NCBI GenBank assembly: GCA_024811115.1
Contig: JAKOGH010000005.1
Span: 496,001-560,000, forward strand
Source: Terana coerulea
Lineage: Eukaryota > Basidiomycota > Agaricomycetes > Polyporales > Phanerochaetaceae
Direction of reading: 5' to 3'
Length of the DNA stretch: 64,000 bases
Shown: one piece after another, positions 22,935 through 36,700 of the stretch
How the letters are laid out: each line of letters begins with the position of its first letter
How positions within the stretch are numbered: position 1 is the stretch's first letter
The notes under the pieces: generated by a model
Database searches by the model: none
Seen by the model: the letters and a program-made list of their open reading frames with translations, nothing else
What the model was told of the DNA's origin: nothing
Program-made: the position numbers and the translations under genes

Positions 22935-25555
22935 ATGTCCGATCATCCCGCAGCTGCCTCAAACATCCGCCGCACTACCGACACCGCCCTGGACGTAATC
23001 ACCTGCCGCAGTGCAAATCACCATCAGCCTGCCTGCGGAGGCATATTCCGTTACAAGAGCACGCCTGGGTTTTGCGGGAAGTGCGAGGCCCAGTGGGGTG
23101 TTTACGAAGCCGATCCTGAGAAAGCAAAGGGAATGATGGTATGTCTTGTTTCCTTCACTTTTGTTACGGTGTTTGCTAATGCACATTTATCCGTCTTATC
23201 CAAGCCTTGGCCACAATGTCAAGATTGTGGGGTTGCAAGCCCGTTCTTTATTGAGGGGCAGCCATGCAAGGACTGTATGCGCAAGGGTGAGTCATCATGT
23301 TTGTTATCAGCAGTAAGTACTATGCGATGTAACATTTGTATGGGGTGCAGACAATCCTCAGGCAGCCGAGAAGTCTGCGGCACATGCACAGGTGCTTAAG
23401 GACATGAGAGACAATCGTTCCAACGCGTGGCAGGCACGCAAAGGAAGCCCCAAGAAGACCCAGCCCCAACCGCGCGACATTACTGAGGTAGCAACGGTCC
23501 CCACAGTGGCTCCTACTGCGGATGGCCTTGCACATCTTCGTGCCGATGAAGGACGGTTCATTAGTGTCATTGCCGAGCCCCGGTTTACGACCCAACGAAA
23601 GAAGCCCACCATGCCTGGTGTCTTGGGGACAGTGAAGAGATCCTTTCCGGCAAGCAAGGACGTCCAGGGTACGTGCTGACAGTGCCCTTTAAAGGTCTCT
23701 TCACTCATGTGTCATTTTGTATAGGCGTCCTAGAACACATCTTGAAGTCATGGAATGCCCCAGAGTGGGAGAGAGAAGCCCAGGCTAGTTTGCAACGGTA
23801 TGTTGTGATGTCACGTTTGAATTTGAGGTTATAGCTGGACAGATATATCCTATAGGTCGGACGTCTCCTTGCGCTGGAAGAACGGCGTCGCACTAGAGCC
23901 TGGTGCCGACGCAGGAACCTTAGGACAACTATTTGACCTTCACAGCAACGTCGTCCATCGGGGTGTGTGCTTCTCCGCTGGACCGGGGGAGACTTCACCT
24001 CAGGTTGAATTGGAGGTTCTTATCAACGTCGGTCTCGTATGTTCCCACCATCTGTCCTGTACTGGCGTGTGAAGTTAACTTTATCTCAGTTTGAACACCG
24101 TACAGGCACTGTGGCTCCAGCAAGCATCGTCAACTTTGGCAACAACACAAAACCCAAACGGCGTGCAGATGCAGCCTTGGATGATATTGAGAGTTCTGTC
24201 CCTTCGAAGAAGACGCGACTTGTTGGTATGTACTATCACTTATGTATTTCTTTGCTATGACCCTGATTACTTTTAGCTTCCCTTGACCTTGTTTCGCCTT
24301 ATCAGCCATCTGCCCTCAGGAAGCCCCCTCCGTCGTTCAAGATGCCCGCTATACCACCTTTAGCCGACAACGTCGCGTTACCTGAGTTCTCAGCAGCAAA
24401 TGATATTCCCGGCCCATCCACCCAGATTCCGACTCAGCCTTCGATACAGCAAATTGCCCTTCGCATGATGGATGTCAGAAAGGATGGCGAAGGTGGCTAT
24501 GGTATGTATCAGCCCCCTCCACAGCGCCGACAGTGGAGGCCTGGCTCGAGGACCGACCAGCTTTCTGCCGGAAAGACGAAGAAGGTGTTCAACGTATGTA
24601 GCCAATACTTTATCGCAACAATATCATTACTCACAGGCTTAACGCTAAATAGATTTTGCTTGGACAGGAGAAGAAGCCTTATGTGGCAAAGCGCTTCTTC
24701 GATGTCGGTAACGGTCCCGGTGAGATTGACCCGTTCGAGGAGAGTATGCTCGCCATCTACCACGACATACGCCATCTCAAGATCGCCCAAGATTCCTTGA
24801 AGGAGTTTTACCTTCACGCCGATACAACTGGGGCTGAAGTCTCCAAAGGTACGCACGCGCACCGTGCCTCTAAGCAGCTATCAGATTGCTGAGTTTGTCT
24901 AACTAGATTTTGCATTCACGGAAGTGCTCATGGTCGAGGAGGACGTTCGAAGGCTCGGCTCCTTCCCGTGCTTCCGGAGTCACCCAGGAACGGTACGAGC
25001 AAGAAGTTGCGAGTATTCTGGCTCTCGCATCATTTGGATGCTAGAGCCACGCCGCCTCCCCAGCCGTTGATCGGTGGAGCGGCACGATGGTGTTCAACAA
25101 TCGCCCTGACAAGTACCATCAGACGATGAATGCTTTTGCCCACTACTCATACCTATGGTCAAAGAAGGCCCTGGTATTTGTAGACTTGCAGAGTGGGTCC
25201 CATTTGCTATGTGACTGTATGCGCAACATTTACTGATTATATTTTAGGCTCGCTGCAAGTTATCCGACGAGAGGACGGTGGAGCTGCCCGTACTAATGTG
25301 CTTTTCGACGTTATGGCCCACAACCTCGAGACGTATGTGACTATACATCACACTGCAATGACTATGAACTCACTTGCCCTGCAGAATGAATGGCATAGGC
25401 AATCACGGCGAGGCCGGAATCTTCAAGTTCATCGAAGATCACGATTGCCTCCAGATGTGCACTTCGTTGGGCCTGGAAGCGCTGAAGGAAGGGCCAAAGG
25501 CTCCTGAGCGCGATGCCAAAGCGCCGGAGGATTCTGAAGACGGTAGAAGCCTGTA
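22935..25555 (+). pseudogene. Zinc-finger alpha-type protein kinase, kinase domain apparently frameshifted
   Basis: Plus-strand gene with at least nine short introns, starting MSDHPAAASN at 22935. The N-terminus holds a CxxC zinc-ribbon-like pair (GFCGKCEAQW, QCQDCG, CKDCMRK). A Lys-rich, Pro-rich linker follows, then an alpha-kinase domain: ATP lysine in KPYVAKRFFDVG, NNRPDKYHQTMNAFAHYSY, LVFVDLQ, the Gly-rich loop GIGNHGEAG and the zinc-binding end EDHDCLQMC. Between 24955 and 25060 the conserved blocks lie in three different frames (EEDVRRLG, then SAPSRASGVTQERYEQE, then IIWMLEPRR, then VDRWSGTMVF) with no intron borders to explain it. Fungal alpha-kinases phosphorylate Ser/Thr in unknown substrates. 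Stop at 25553-25555. Family certain; activity doubtful. Confidence 0.75.
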
Positions 25556-28500
25556 GTATGCAATGGCACTGTTGCATTGATTTAGACCGCATGTATTATA
25601 CTAGTATCCTATGCTTATAGCCTTGTGCATTCAGTGCCCATACACAATTCTAGAGCTGGACAGTGCCCCATGTGTTGAAAGCAAACCTGAGGCGCCGAAT
25701 ATGGTAGGACATTAGATGGAGACTTCGGAGAGTATGAAAGACGCAGTGGGTTAGACCACCGGGCGCACCTGCCACTACCGCCGCATCTATTTGCTGCAGC
25801 TCATTCCCTCGCATTACGCTTTATTGGCCATTGCAGCAAATACAGATAGATTGGTAAATAGTATTATACACTTTAGTAGCTACTGTTTACCCTTTCAAGT
25901 AATCAAATAGATTCAGTGTAGGTTGGGTGTGGGTTTGAGAGCTGGGCTTGACGAAGGTAACCACGCCCGGGAGGGAACTCTTGCCTGTATAACCTATGCC
26001 ATGCCGGGACAGATCGGCGTCCCCGGCCAAGATCCCGACGCAAGCACGTTCACGGCGTTGCAACAGATCGCCGTCCAGGGACTGGCATCTTCGGCTGTTC
26101 GTGGTGATCATCACGTTGCTGGACGCCGTGGACGTGTCGACGCGCAGTGCGTGCGCGACAGTGGAACAGCGCTGCCCTGCGTCTCGGGGCGTATTTCGCT
26201 GTTCGGCATCGTCTCGTCACCTGCTGGTAAGGGTCTTGCCGAGGCGCCGCGTGCTATTGACTGCACGCGTGCCATAGCATGTGTACAATGGTCTGTACAT
26301 GGGAGGAGACAGACATCTGCGGCGACCGACGGTGAGGTTTCACAATTCCCGCACGAGAGGAGTGGTTGTACTCACCTGTAATTTAGTGTGTTGCGTCGGC
26401 CAGCGTCGCGCCCCACCGTCCATACCATCCATGCACTCCTGCCAACGTTCACGGGGTTCATGTTTGCGTGCGGGACTGGGTGCGGATGTTGCCCACGCCG
26501 GCCAGCGGTCAACGGAGGCTGCCTGCAAAGCAAATCAGTAGGTATATGCGGGACGGAGTACAGCGCAGGGTGCGTACGGTCTCGCCCCCGACAGAGAGCT
26601 CGCGGCCAGAGCGCGGTGCGGCGTCGGTGTGCTCACGGTTGAGGCTAGGCGAGGGCTTGATGTTGCCTGCGCCCAGTAGATTTCTAAACAAAATGAAATC
26701 ACCTGGGCATGGTCATTGGACAGTCATGGTGATAGAAGGCGGCGGCTGTGTGGACGGTGGCAGCTGCGACGTCGCGTGTCGTGTCGCAAGCTCATCGAAG
26801 GAAGCAGCGATGACGTCGATTTAGCTCGTATTCGTGAGACGCTTGCATACGGGCGAGATTGACGTCATGCTTGTGAGCGCCCACAGGCGCCCATGACGGT
26901 AACTTGGGTACATCGCCCGATGAGACTGCTTTGGAACGACGGACGACAGGGTATAGGTCGATAGGGTATGGCAGATGAGGAAGGCGACAGTTTTGGTAGG
27001 ATGAAACAACACAATGGATAGCGTCCAAGCTTGGTGCGACGGCGGCGTGTGGTGCGGACCGTATTTGCCTGGACCTACGACAGCGTGTTTCACTTTGAGG
27101 GCCGTGGCGGTGTCGGTACGGTGGAGGCAACAGGCACGACGGCAAAGCTACCGCATGCAACGTGCACGGATTCCGAGTTTGGAGGGGCACAGGCTGGCAC
27201 AGGCGTGCAAGTTGAGGACTTCAAATGATTTTGACTTGAATCGAAGGTGTGCGCACAGGAGAAGGCGGCGCGTCGTCCGCGTCGGGCGATGTGTCCCTGC
27301 AAACGCACGGGACTGGGGGCTTAGCTCGCGTCATGGCCCTCCTGTGCTGACTTCTCCTTGTGCCAACTGATTTTCTCCACACCAGCGCCGAGGGCAGTCT
27401 TCCAGGTAGCCTCATGAAGGATAAAAAGTTAGTGTACGCGCAGCTCGTCCAGGCAAAGCGGGGTGCTCACGTCGTCCTCTGAGTCCTCCGCGCTCAAGAG
27501 AACACGGCACATTGCATCAACCTCAAGTCGGCGGCGTCCGTGAACAAGAACCTGCGCCGGCCGCCCCACACTCAGCGTTTGCAGCAAGACGACCACGACA
27601 ACACTGGACACAGGTGGTGGAGGGTAGACCATATCGCAGCGTCGGACAGGTGCCTCTCCAAATAGCGACCTCTCTAACGCTGGGGTGCAGTTGAGTACTC
27701 GCCTATCCCGCCGTTGGATGCGCGTGCGACCCACTGTCTCGGTATGAAATTTTGTTCGCCATGGCGAAGACGACCATGCCATCTCCCAAAACGACGCCCC
27801 GGCATGAAGCTTCGATTGCCGTCGGCGCATGGTGGCGCCGCAGCTGCACGTTCAGGTGAGCACGAATGTTCATGCAACGCAGCCAGACGGCCCTAACCTT
27901 GTGAATATTTGAATGGCGCAACACTGTCTCATGTTCGTGAGACGCAACACGTTGCATCAAGACGATGCCAACGCTGGCAAGCCATCTTCAAAGGTGGGTG
28001 CGTGGGGGCTGGCGTCCAGACGAGAAGCCCGATGTTGGGCACCACGCTGGATGCTTCAAGCAGCCCGGGTGAGGCTGGTCGCGAGATATCTTGGTGATGC
28101 GCCGGTACACCGTGCGGTTTCAACTGCAGCAAGTAGTGAGTGCCTGGACCCACCCGTTTGAAGTGCACACGCAACTGGTCCATTATCCCCTACTCTTCTC
28201 AGCCTACACGCTTCGCGCTGTATCTCGCACTACGTGGTTCGCCCGCACACTTGTTCCGTGGAAGGGACTCGCGCGAACGGCGAGTTGCAGTCTGCGAGTC
28301 TGCGATGCAGTTGCGTGGCGCAGTGTGAGCCCTTGTACTCACCATGACGCCATTTGAGGGCAGTAAGCCTGCGCGGTATGGTTTACTGCTCGTCAATGAC
28401 GTCACCACAGGGATTTCCGCTCGAACTTGCCGTGAATACTGTTGGATGAGTAGTGCCGGTAAGCAATGGAAGATGCCTCACACTGAGATTCAGAATGAAA

Positions 28501-29014
28501 CTCACATGTAATCGGCCTGCAGTAACAGGTGCGCATGCCTGACCTGAGCGCCAGATTGGAAGAGAAGTACGAGGAAAAGAAACATTGTATAGCGAATGAA
28601 AGCCATCTTGCGTGCCACCTCCCTGCACTTTCCTATGCTAGTAGTTGCAGGTAAGGCAGTATGCATGAAGGGCCCAGAAGGTCTGAGCAGTGGAAGACAG
28701 AGAGTGTATCAAGCCGCCGTGCGAGGCAACGCTCGCCGTCGAAGATCAACAGAATGCAAACAAATATGCATCATGTGAGCATGCCCGACACCTACCAAGA
28801 AAGGAAGGCGGCGCCCCTGCCGCCCAGCAGCGCCTAGTCCAGGCAGAGGGTGATGCACAGAGCCTTACAGCGATATACATTAGGTCAGCCTGCGAGGCGT
28901 AAGTACATGCTGAAGTGCACGACTGTCGGCAGAGGACCATCATTGACAAGAGGTCACCAACAAAATGCTGGCCGGGGAATGCCGCCCGGCCACGAGCCCA
29001 AGTCTCAAAGTGCG
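25556..29014. other. 3.5-kb region without a recognised gene
   Basis: Many overlapping ORFs of 60-150 codons occur on both strands but none resembles a known family or shows a consistent intron pattern. One minus-strand ATG at 28606 opens a peptide with a good hydrophobic leader (MAFIRYTMFLFLVLLFQSGA) and a nearby GTGAGT donor; I could not extend it to a secure gene. The tail of a minus-strand ORF ending at 27429 (...DEDVSTPLCLDELRVH type acidic end) is also unassigned. Could contain an orphan gene, or decayed DNA. Confidence 0.3.
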
Positions 29015-29052
29015 AAAATCAACCGCGAGCAATCGGCGTACCTTACACATTG
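29015..29052 (+). repeat. Dispersed repeat fragment, partner of 15329-15368
   Basis: AAAATCAACCGCGAGCAATC followed by GGCGTACCTTAC repeats the inverse of 15329-15368. It stops 25 bp short of the large palindrome that follows. Confidence 0.6.
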
Positions 29053-29076
29053 GATAATAGACCCCGATGTGCAGTG

Positions 29077-29862
29077 CGAGCAGGGTCAGGCTTATTGCAC
29101 GAGTTTGAGTCCGAAGATCAAGCGCTCGATGCGAATTTGATGGCGCATCACGCCGCCTCCGAAAACTAGAATCAGTGAATTTGGCCGTTCTGCGTGTGTC
29201 AGTGTACATTATCGCCTTCATAGAGCTGGAAATGATGTCTTCTGAGAGGCTAGGAGGTATATAAGGTGCTAGGGGCACGAAACATGAGACCGCTACGCCT
29301 CCTGATTTGGCAAGTTCTTGATGAGCACCAGGTCAACTGGGAAGCACAAGCTATGACAAGAATAGTGCTGAAGTCCATTAACTTGGCTGATGCATGGCTA
29401 TGAGTACATCTTGCTATTGCTGACTATACGACGAAAATAGATGCGTGTGCCATAGCACTTAGTGCCGAGTGGTTAATACGGTTACTTGCGCTTTTCATTT
29501 TTTATCACATCTTTATTATTGTGAAATAACTGAATCAATTGAATGAGAAGTAAGATAGCAGACTGACTGTGTTGAGCACCCACATTCTGCTGGCAGTTCG
29601 CCTTGCTTTGGTATTCATCAAGAACTTGCCAAATCAGGAGGCGTAGCGGTCTCATGTTTCGTGCCCCTAGCACCTTATATACCTCCTAGCCTCTCAGAAG
29701 ACATCATTTCCAGCTCTATGAAGGCGATAATGTACACTGACACACGCAGAACGGCCAAATTCACTGATTCTAGTTTTCGGAGGCGGCGTGATGCGCCATC
29801 AAATTCGCATCGAGCGCTTGATCTTCGGACTCAAACTCGTGCAATAAGCCTGACCCTGCTCG
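29077..29862. repeat. Palindrome: two 248-bp arms, identical by eye, around a 290-bp loop
   Basis: Left arm 29077-29324 and right arm 29615-29862 are exact reverse complements wherever I compared them, starting CGAGCAGGGTCAGGCTTATT and ending GTTCTTGATGA. Each arm carries TATATAAGG in a GGAGGTATATAAGGTGCT context directed toward the loop, as in a promoter or LTR. The loop (29325-29614) is AT-rich and non-coding. No target duplication is seen outside the arms. The identity implies a very recent inverted duplication or ongoing gene conversion. Any transcript across it would fold into a 248-bp duplex. Confidence 0.92.
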
Positions 29863-30789
29863 GCAACCGTAGACTGTCATGCACTGCGCTACCCATGAAA
29901 GCCGATGAAAGCGACGCAACCCCGTTCATGAAGGTATTACATGCGACTGGGGATAAAAGATGGGCAGACGAAGGAGGAATTCGCTAACCACGCAGACTTT
30001 TCGCATTAGCGGTCGTTACTATTTGGTTGCGTGGAGTTTGGTACGGGCACAAGAGCAACGGTATGGATACATCAGTACACGTTTCCTCAGACTAAGTCCT
30101 TTTGCACGTGTAGTCTTCTTTTGCCACAGTCATCAGAACCGCCGTCCGAAATGAAACCTTGAGCTGCGTGTAGCCCACGGCCCTGAAAGGACTGCCAAAA
30201 GCTTAGAAGCACAAAGCGCGCACTATGCATGCAGTTCGTACGACTCAGCTGACCAGCTTAAACCTGAGGAACGTCTCGGCTGCCACCTCTGTGGCCTTTG
30301 GACGCAAAGGAGGTAGACCGAATGCTTCTTTCAGTGAGGTGAGTAAAATGCGTTCAGCACGAGGCTTCCACAAGAACTTACACCTGCCTTATTCCGACAT
30401 AGAAGAACTACCACAAACCTTGCCCCCTGATCGCAGCAAGAGCATGTGTATCTTAGGTTAGGACGCATCCGGCCGCTTCCCCGTCGATACACATCGTCCT
30501 GAGCGCATACACTCACCTTGCAAGTCTACGAGACTGACTGTCATCACCTGCTATCAGTAACGTACGAAGAACAGCTCACTAAAAGCACATTCCATGAGTG
30601 GTTAGTCCAGCTGGCTATGACAATGTGAAGCTACTTGTGACACTCTTCCCAAGAACGTCGTGGAAAAGCAAAGAGGAAATGGAGTACTCCCTCGATCCCT
30701 GGTCTAGGAACCATTGGCAAGGCAACGTCTGGTACGTCTACTTACCCCACAACGCCTTCCGTCGCACTCATTTTTACGTTTATACAGCC
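29863..30789. other. Spacer upstream of GTPase copy 2
   Basis: Short ORFs only. The sequence just before 30790 should hold the promoter and 5' leader of the plus-strand giant gene. No RNA gene or repeat identified. Confidence 0.4.
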
Positions 30790-33700
30790 ATGCCCATCCT
30801 TTCCCAAGCTGAGGTATGTCGCATGTTTTCCACACCATCACATTTTAGCCGATGCTGGAATCCACAGTCGGCCCAACCGGCCACACTTTCCACCCCAAAA
30901 ACAACACACGGTCTCTTTGATTTCAGCGATGGAAGGTCCTCGGTCAAGTCCCCTGTTCCGAGCGTGGCGACTCATTCGACGGGTATCGCCCATCTCCTAC
31001 TGCCGTCTTCAAGTAGCGCCGAGTCGACTCCGCAGGCTACCGTAGATGCACCGCCACAAGTAATTGCTGAAGAGGTCATCGGAGAAACCAGATTTCCGTC
31101 GTAGAAGCAGAAGATGGTACCCTCGCGGCTGGTGCCCGCCGCCTCGCCATAACTGAAGGTCCTGGACAAGACCCGCCGTCTATTACAAGTGCGGTTTCAG
31201 AGACTCAGCCTGACGCAGCAACGGACGTATTTGCACCGGCTGAGCCCAACACTCCCCTTCACCACGACACCGAGACATCGATGTCAGCGATCCCCAACAT
31301 CATCCTCGATCTTGGCCTTGGAACTCTGACACCTCAGAACGAGGTCACCGAGCCTGAAGTGGCAGAGTCCCTAGAGCCTGACGTCTCCGTTTCGCTGAGC
31401 CTAGCAGACTCCATTCCTGGTCTGTATCGGATGCTAGATCTGATGAGCGAAATTGGCAGCGGCGGCCTCGGTACGTAGACACTGTGCATCACTTGCGGCT
31501 GTTTGCTGATATTCGCGCAGTTGACAAGATCGTGATCGCGCAAGACGCCTTCGGTCGATTCGTCAATGACATCTGCCCAAGGGCGTACCAGTCGATGACG
31601 CACGTGGACTTCCGAGCCCTGGACCAGCTTGAGATCAAGCCATTGGGCGTGTACGGGAGTAGGAGTGAGATCATCCGGTTTCTGCAGGACAGAGAACTGA
31701 TCAGCGACGAGACGTACGCTTTACTAACACGTGAACCGTGTACATGACATGACCGATTTAATTTTACATAGTGCTGAGATCATGCGCGAAGGCAGGGACG
31801 AAATGCCGGCGTCTCGTACGCTCAAGCCCGGGTTGTATCTCATCCGAGATACACACAGAGATTCCGTCTACGTGCTGTTCTGGCCACAGGATACCACCTG
31901 GGATGACTTCGCTGTCTCTGAAGTGCAGCGAAACCGAGAGACATTTATGCGGTGAGGTCACGGCGTTCATGCTGCTCAACCTTGCAACTGATATAAAAAC
32001 AGATACCTCACAAAAACCACCGACCAAGTGATCGCACTGATCTCTGACGAGCATGCCGACGCACTGGTACTTGGAGATCGAGAGTCCTTGGACACATCGG
32101 AGCTGGACGAACACGCTGACCGGCTTTTCGTTTGCGAGGTCATGAAGACTCAGGAGGAGGAGGAGAACATAACAGCGAGACCTGGATTCGAGGCAAGTTC
32201 TTATCTAGCACTCTTATTGTCCAACTAAACGCCGTCCTCACAGCTCCGAGATTTGAACATTCCAAGCGCACCAACGTCTTTGCCGGATAATGTCCCTTTC
32301 GATCCTGCGATTCTAACCCCAAAGCTGGTTGCGGGTGACAAGGCGCTTAGCTATATGACCGTCAGCTACGAAAGGGCCCGCACTCAACTGGTGGAGGATT
32401 CGCCTCAAATGAACCGTTTTACCCTGATGGATATGATGTACGTACTTGCGCTTTGAGGTTGTCAGCGTTTTCACGACTCCTTCAGCAAGCAGGGATCCTT
32501 CGAGCTGGGCCCGCATCTCACCGAAGAATCACTGAAAAGCCTCCTTGGAGCCGAATTGGCAACCTATATACCTGACGAGACGTCTGTCTTGAACAACAGT
32601 CGTGATGCCGCGATTCCTCAGCTGCGCCATTGGGAAGAAGAGAGCCGCCACGGTTTCGAGAATAGTCTCAGTCAACGGCGCACACCACTACTAGAGGCCC
32701 TGCAATACGAAATGGCACTGAGGGCAACCAAGGATTTTCGGTTAGTATACATTTCAAATACATTCCTCTGCACCAATGCCTAAAGGACCGCAGTAACTTT
32801 TCTATAGCAGATCTCTGCCCTCCTAACACTGATATCTCTACTTCTGAATATGCGAGACAAGGTAATAATCACTTCGCTTCTCCTGTGAGCATCTACCTTA
32901 TTGACGGCCACACTAGGTCGTTCATCATTGCTCGAGATTTTCCATAGTGGCCGATTTGATCACCACCGCTGGCATCGGACAATCCAGGACGACCCCCATC
33001 TGAGTAATGTGTTGACGAAGGCTTTCTCTGCGCAGAAAGAGAATCTGCTTCGCCCCTACCATCAGCTTGGGCTTACACGAGCAACTTCTGACCCACAGCC
33101 AAGCACATTCGGGCAGACCACTGACACCGACTCGGAAGGCTGGCTCGTACGGACTTGCAAAAAGGCCAGTCATCTGGTGTCTTCCGGACGCACCAACAGG
33201 TCTCGTGAAGACGCCTCCGCCTTCCTCAACGTCTCTGATGCCGAGTTTCTTTCCATGATGACTTCTGTCCGGGTAGACGATCCAGGGCTTGCTCAACTAG
33301 CAGATAGCGCAGTAAAGGCTGTCCGCCAGCATATTGGTGAATATATCATCACGAAGTCGCGCCAAATCGTTACAGAAGTTGAAGAACAGGAACGAAAGGA
33401 CTTCTTCCTGATACTGGCTGCCAAGGCGAGTAATCGGAAGAAGCAGGTGTTGGATACGTCACGGGCCACGTTTCTAGAGTCCATACGGCAGACGTTCGTG
33501 CGAGATCCTGAAGAGTATGATTGTTCATCTAGTATTCTCCGACTGTTTACTCACTCCTCGTTTAGATGTCTTCACATCCGCGATATTCAGCAAATTCAGA
33601 TAGCACGGCAGTCAGGTTTGTCATAGTATTTCCGAATTAATTTGTACTGATAAGGGCTGTAGTACTATACCAGTTGGAAGGATATCGCCGGTCGAAGCTT

Positions 33701-36700
33701 CCGTCGTGCTTGAAGTACACGGTTCATGTCGCCAACGTCACTCGGCAGGACAAGCATGAGATGCAGCTCAATCCGGCGTTTGTCCCTGCACCCCAGTGGT
33801 CCAAGCACTCGACGTTCGAGTTCACTCTCCCCCTAAACATTCACGCATTGTAAGCTGTGATCGCTTTCACTTTCCCTTTACTAACTGCAAGCTTTCCAGG
33901 TACGTGAGATTGTTACCCGGTAGCAAATGCCTCCTAGTCACGGTCGATAACTCAGGGGGGGACGCATACATATACCTTGAAGAGCTGCACGATATGGAGC
34001 GGGCCATTCAGAACAGCCACAGCCACGTCAAGAAGCATCTCCACTCCCAGAAGATTGGCCGACAAGTGTTGTTCGGTTATGATGAGACCAAACGTCGCCT
34101 TGCGGTCTGCTCAGTGGACAGGGTGCGTTGTAGCTACTTCGAGACGGCAGTTATTTTACTGATAAACTTTCATAGTGGGAACTGCATTTCTTCGAGTTCG
34201 ACGAGGAGTTCAAGATCCTCCGAGGCTTGGGTACCATGGTGGATCTACGGGGATGGTATGTTGACCCTAGCCCCAGACTGCATAATCTTCTGTTTCGTGG
34301 CGGACAAGAGGAAGAATTGATCATCGTGGACGATGCACGAGTGCGGATATTCTCTCTAATCACACAACAATTTCGGTGAGTCTTACGGCTAACATTAACT
34401 CTGCCGTTACTGAATAAACTCTCGCTGTGACAGTCCTGCGAGTCTCGCGCTACCTAGCCCGCCTCTATCCGTCCATTCTTCCCCCGATGGCTCATGTCTG
34501 TTCGCAGCCTATGCAGAACCGGACGGCATCGTTCTGCGCTGCTATCACTGGTCAAGCTTTGGCTCCTCGGACGGGATTCCCATTGAACTCTCAGATTTTC
34601 CCACGGGTTCTCTAGCAGTGACTGGTTTCGCTGTGCAGGCGTCCTGTCATTTTGTCGGCCTGGATTCTCACTCGCAGGTCCTGCGCTCTGTGGTTCTCGA
34701 CATCACACACAAGAGCACAGAATTCACCTTCAAGACCAACGACACTAGGTCTACGAGCGCCGCAAGGGCAAGGGTGCTGCGCACAACTCGCTTCTCGACT
34801 GCCACCGCGATGTTTGGGTACGGTTCCCCGTTGTCCCCGCTATCGCCCGACAAACAATCAAGGCCTCGAAACGAGTCCCTCGTTCTCTGACCTTCGTCTC
34901 CAAGCTGCCTGCTCAGCTGTACATCCGCTACCATGGCTCCCTCGTCGCTGACTTCGAACATACCACGCAGAAGCCCGTCGACAATCAGCTTGCATCGTTA
35001 CAAATTATAGGCACCCAGTATTCTAGTTCTACAGAGTGGGGCGCGATGTCAAGCTTCAAGGCCGGCGAGTGGCTAGTGGACATCCTGTGCCTTATCCCCA
35101 TCCACATCGCCATCACCCGAGAGAACCGGTTCATCCCACTGAAAGACGGGGTTTGGTCACCCGAATTTGAACGATCACTATTGGGCGCCACAGTCGAAGA
35201 AGTGACTGACAGGATCTCTTTCGGATGGTATGAATCAATCTTCGAGTCGTATATGGCCACGAAGGTGCGTTTGTTATTGCAGCTATCGGCGCTCTTGACC
35301 ACCTTCTCACACTCCTGTAGCCAGTGAAAGTGGTATCATCGATGGGTAAGAGATCACATTACGGCCGACTTGCTCAGTGTCGTTCAGCGTTGCTGACTCT
35401 CGGTGTAGGTGAGCAATCTGTGGGGAAAAGTTTCGCTCTCAACCACCTTGCGGATACGTCTTTTGCGGGCTCGGCGATGCGAACTACGGAGGGTGTCTGG
35501 ATGTCTGTCACACCAACCGAGGATGTGCTGGTTGTGGCCCTTGACTTTGAAGGTCAGGATATGGCATGGTGTATGTGAAATCTGTCGTTGACATATTCAC
35601 GTCCAATTAGGTGTCCATAGCATTGAGAGATCAGTGCAAGAGGACAGCCTGTTGGTTCTGTTCAACACAGCCATCTCGAACCTTGTACGTGCGCCTCTAC
35701 TTTATCGAGATATTTGCCGACAACCCCGGATACCAGGTGATTTTCCGAAACAACTTCGCTCTATCAAGGGACATTGCTGGATTATTTCAGTCTTTCCAAT
35801 CATCAGCCATGGTCCTTGATCCCTCTGCTAATCCGTCGCTATTCAAGTCCATGCTTGTCATCGTCATCAAGGTTTGCCTTCAGAAAGTCCAATCTGTAGT
35901 TAATGCTTATCTTATACTCTTAGGATGTTGTTCCTTCGGACACCGAAGAGATCAGGAAAGAGTACAGCTTTAAATTATCGTATTGTCGCAACTCCTCGCT
36001 GACAAAACATCCACCTTAGGTTTGCACTAAAGTTTCAGCAAATGGTGCACCACGAGAGAGGGTCGAACTTCATCACCCGTCTCCACAACGGCAAGCTGAT
36101 CATTGTACCATGGCCTGTGATTACGTCGCGCCAGTTTTACACCATGTTCAACTCAATCAAAAAGCAGCTTGACAAGCAGCCTACGACTCATTCTCATGCC
36201 AGCATTTTTCTGCAGACAATGAAGATGTTAATGGCGAAGTTGAAGGTATGTTATTTGATCCATTGCATGTGCGACTCAGTTAAAAGAAATCTCACAAATA
36301 TGCAGGCAAATGATTGGGGGTCACTGGACCGTGAGTCTATTGAACGTTGACTTCACAGTGATCCCAAACGTTAACATTATTCGTAGAAAATTTGGCTCTC
36401 CATCGTGCACATGTGCTGACCGCAGGTCTTCCCTTGCACTAGAACACGGTGCCGCAGATATCGAACCGTTCATGGAGCCGCTAAAGGTACTACTGTCCGA
36501 ATTATGTCACCACAGAGCTGACTCATTTTACTCTGCAGGACATTGACAATGGAGTGCCCATGAGTACCGACGACACCCCTTTCCGCTTGTATCCCCTCGC
36601 CAGTGACATTGACGTTGGGGAGAAGAACACCCAAATGCGGCTGCTGCAGCGTTCTTGGACCGAATATGGCCAACGCGCACATGTCTCGGAGCTTCAGTGG

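Noticed and set aside
29077..29862. Palindrome as a complete LTR retrotransposon
   Set aside because: The arms are inverted, not direct, lack TG...CA ends, and the loop has no coding sequence, so it is not an intact LTR element.
31060..31110. Stop codon after VIGETRFPS in GTPase copy 2
   Set aside because: A short GT-AG intron (GTAGATG... to ACCAG) leads into the open frame SVVEAEDG, so the gene is not broken here.
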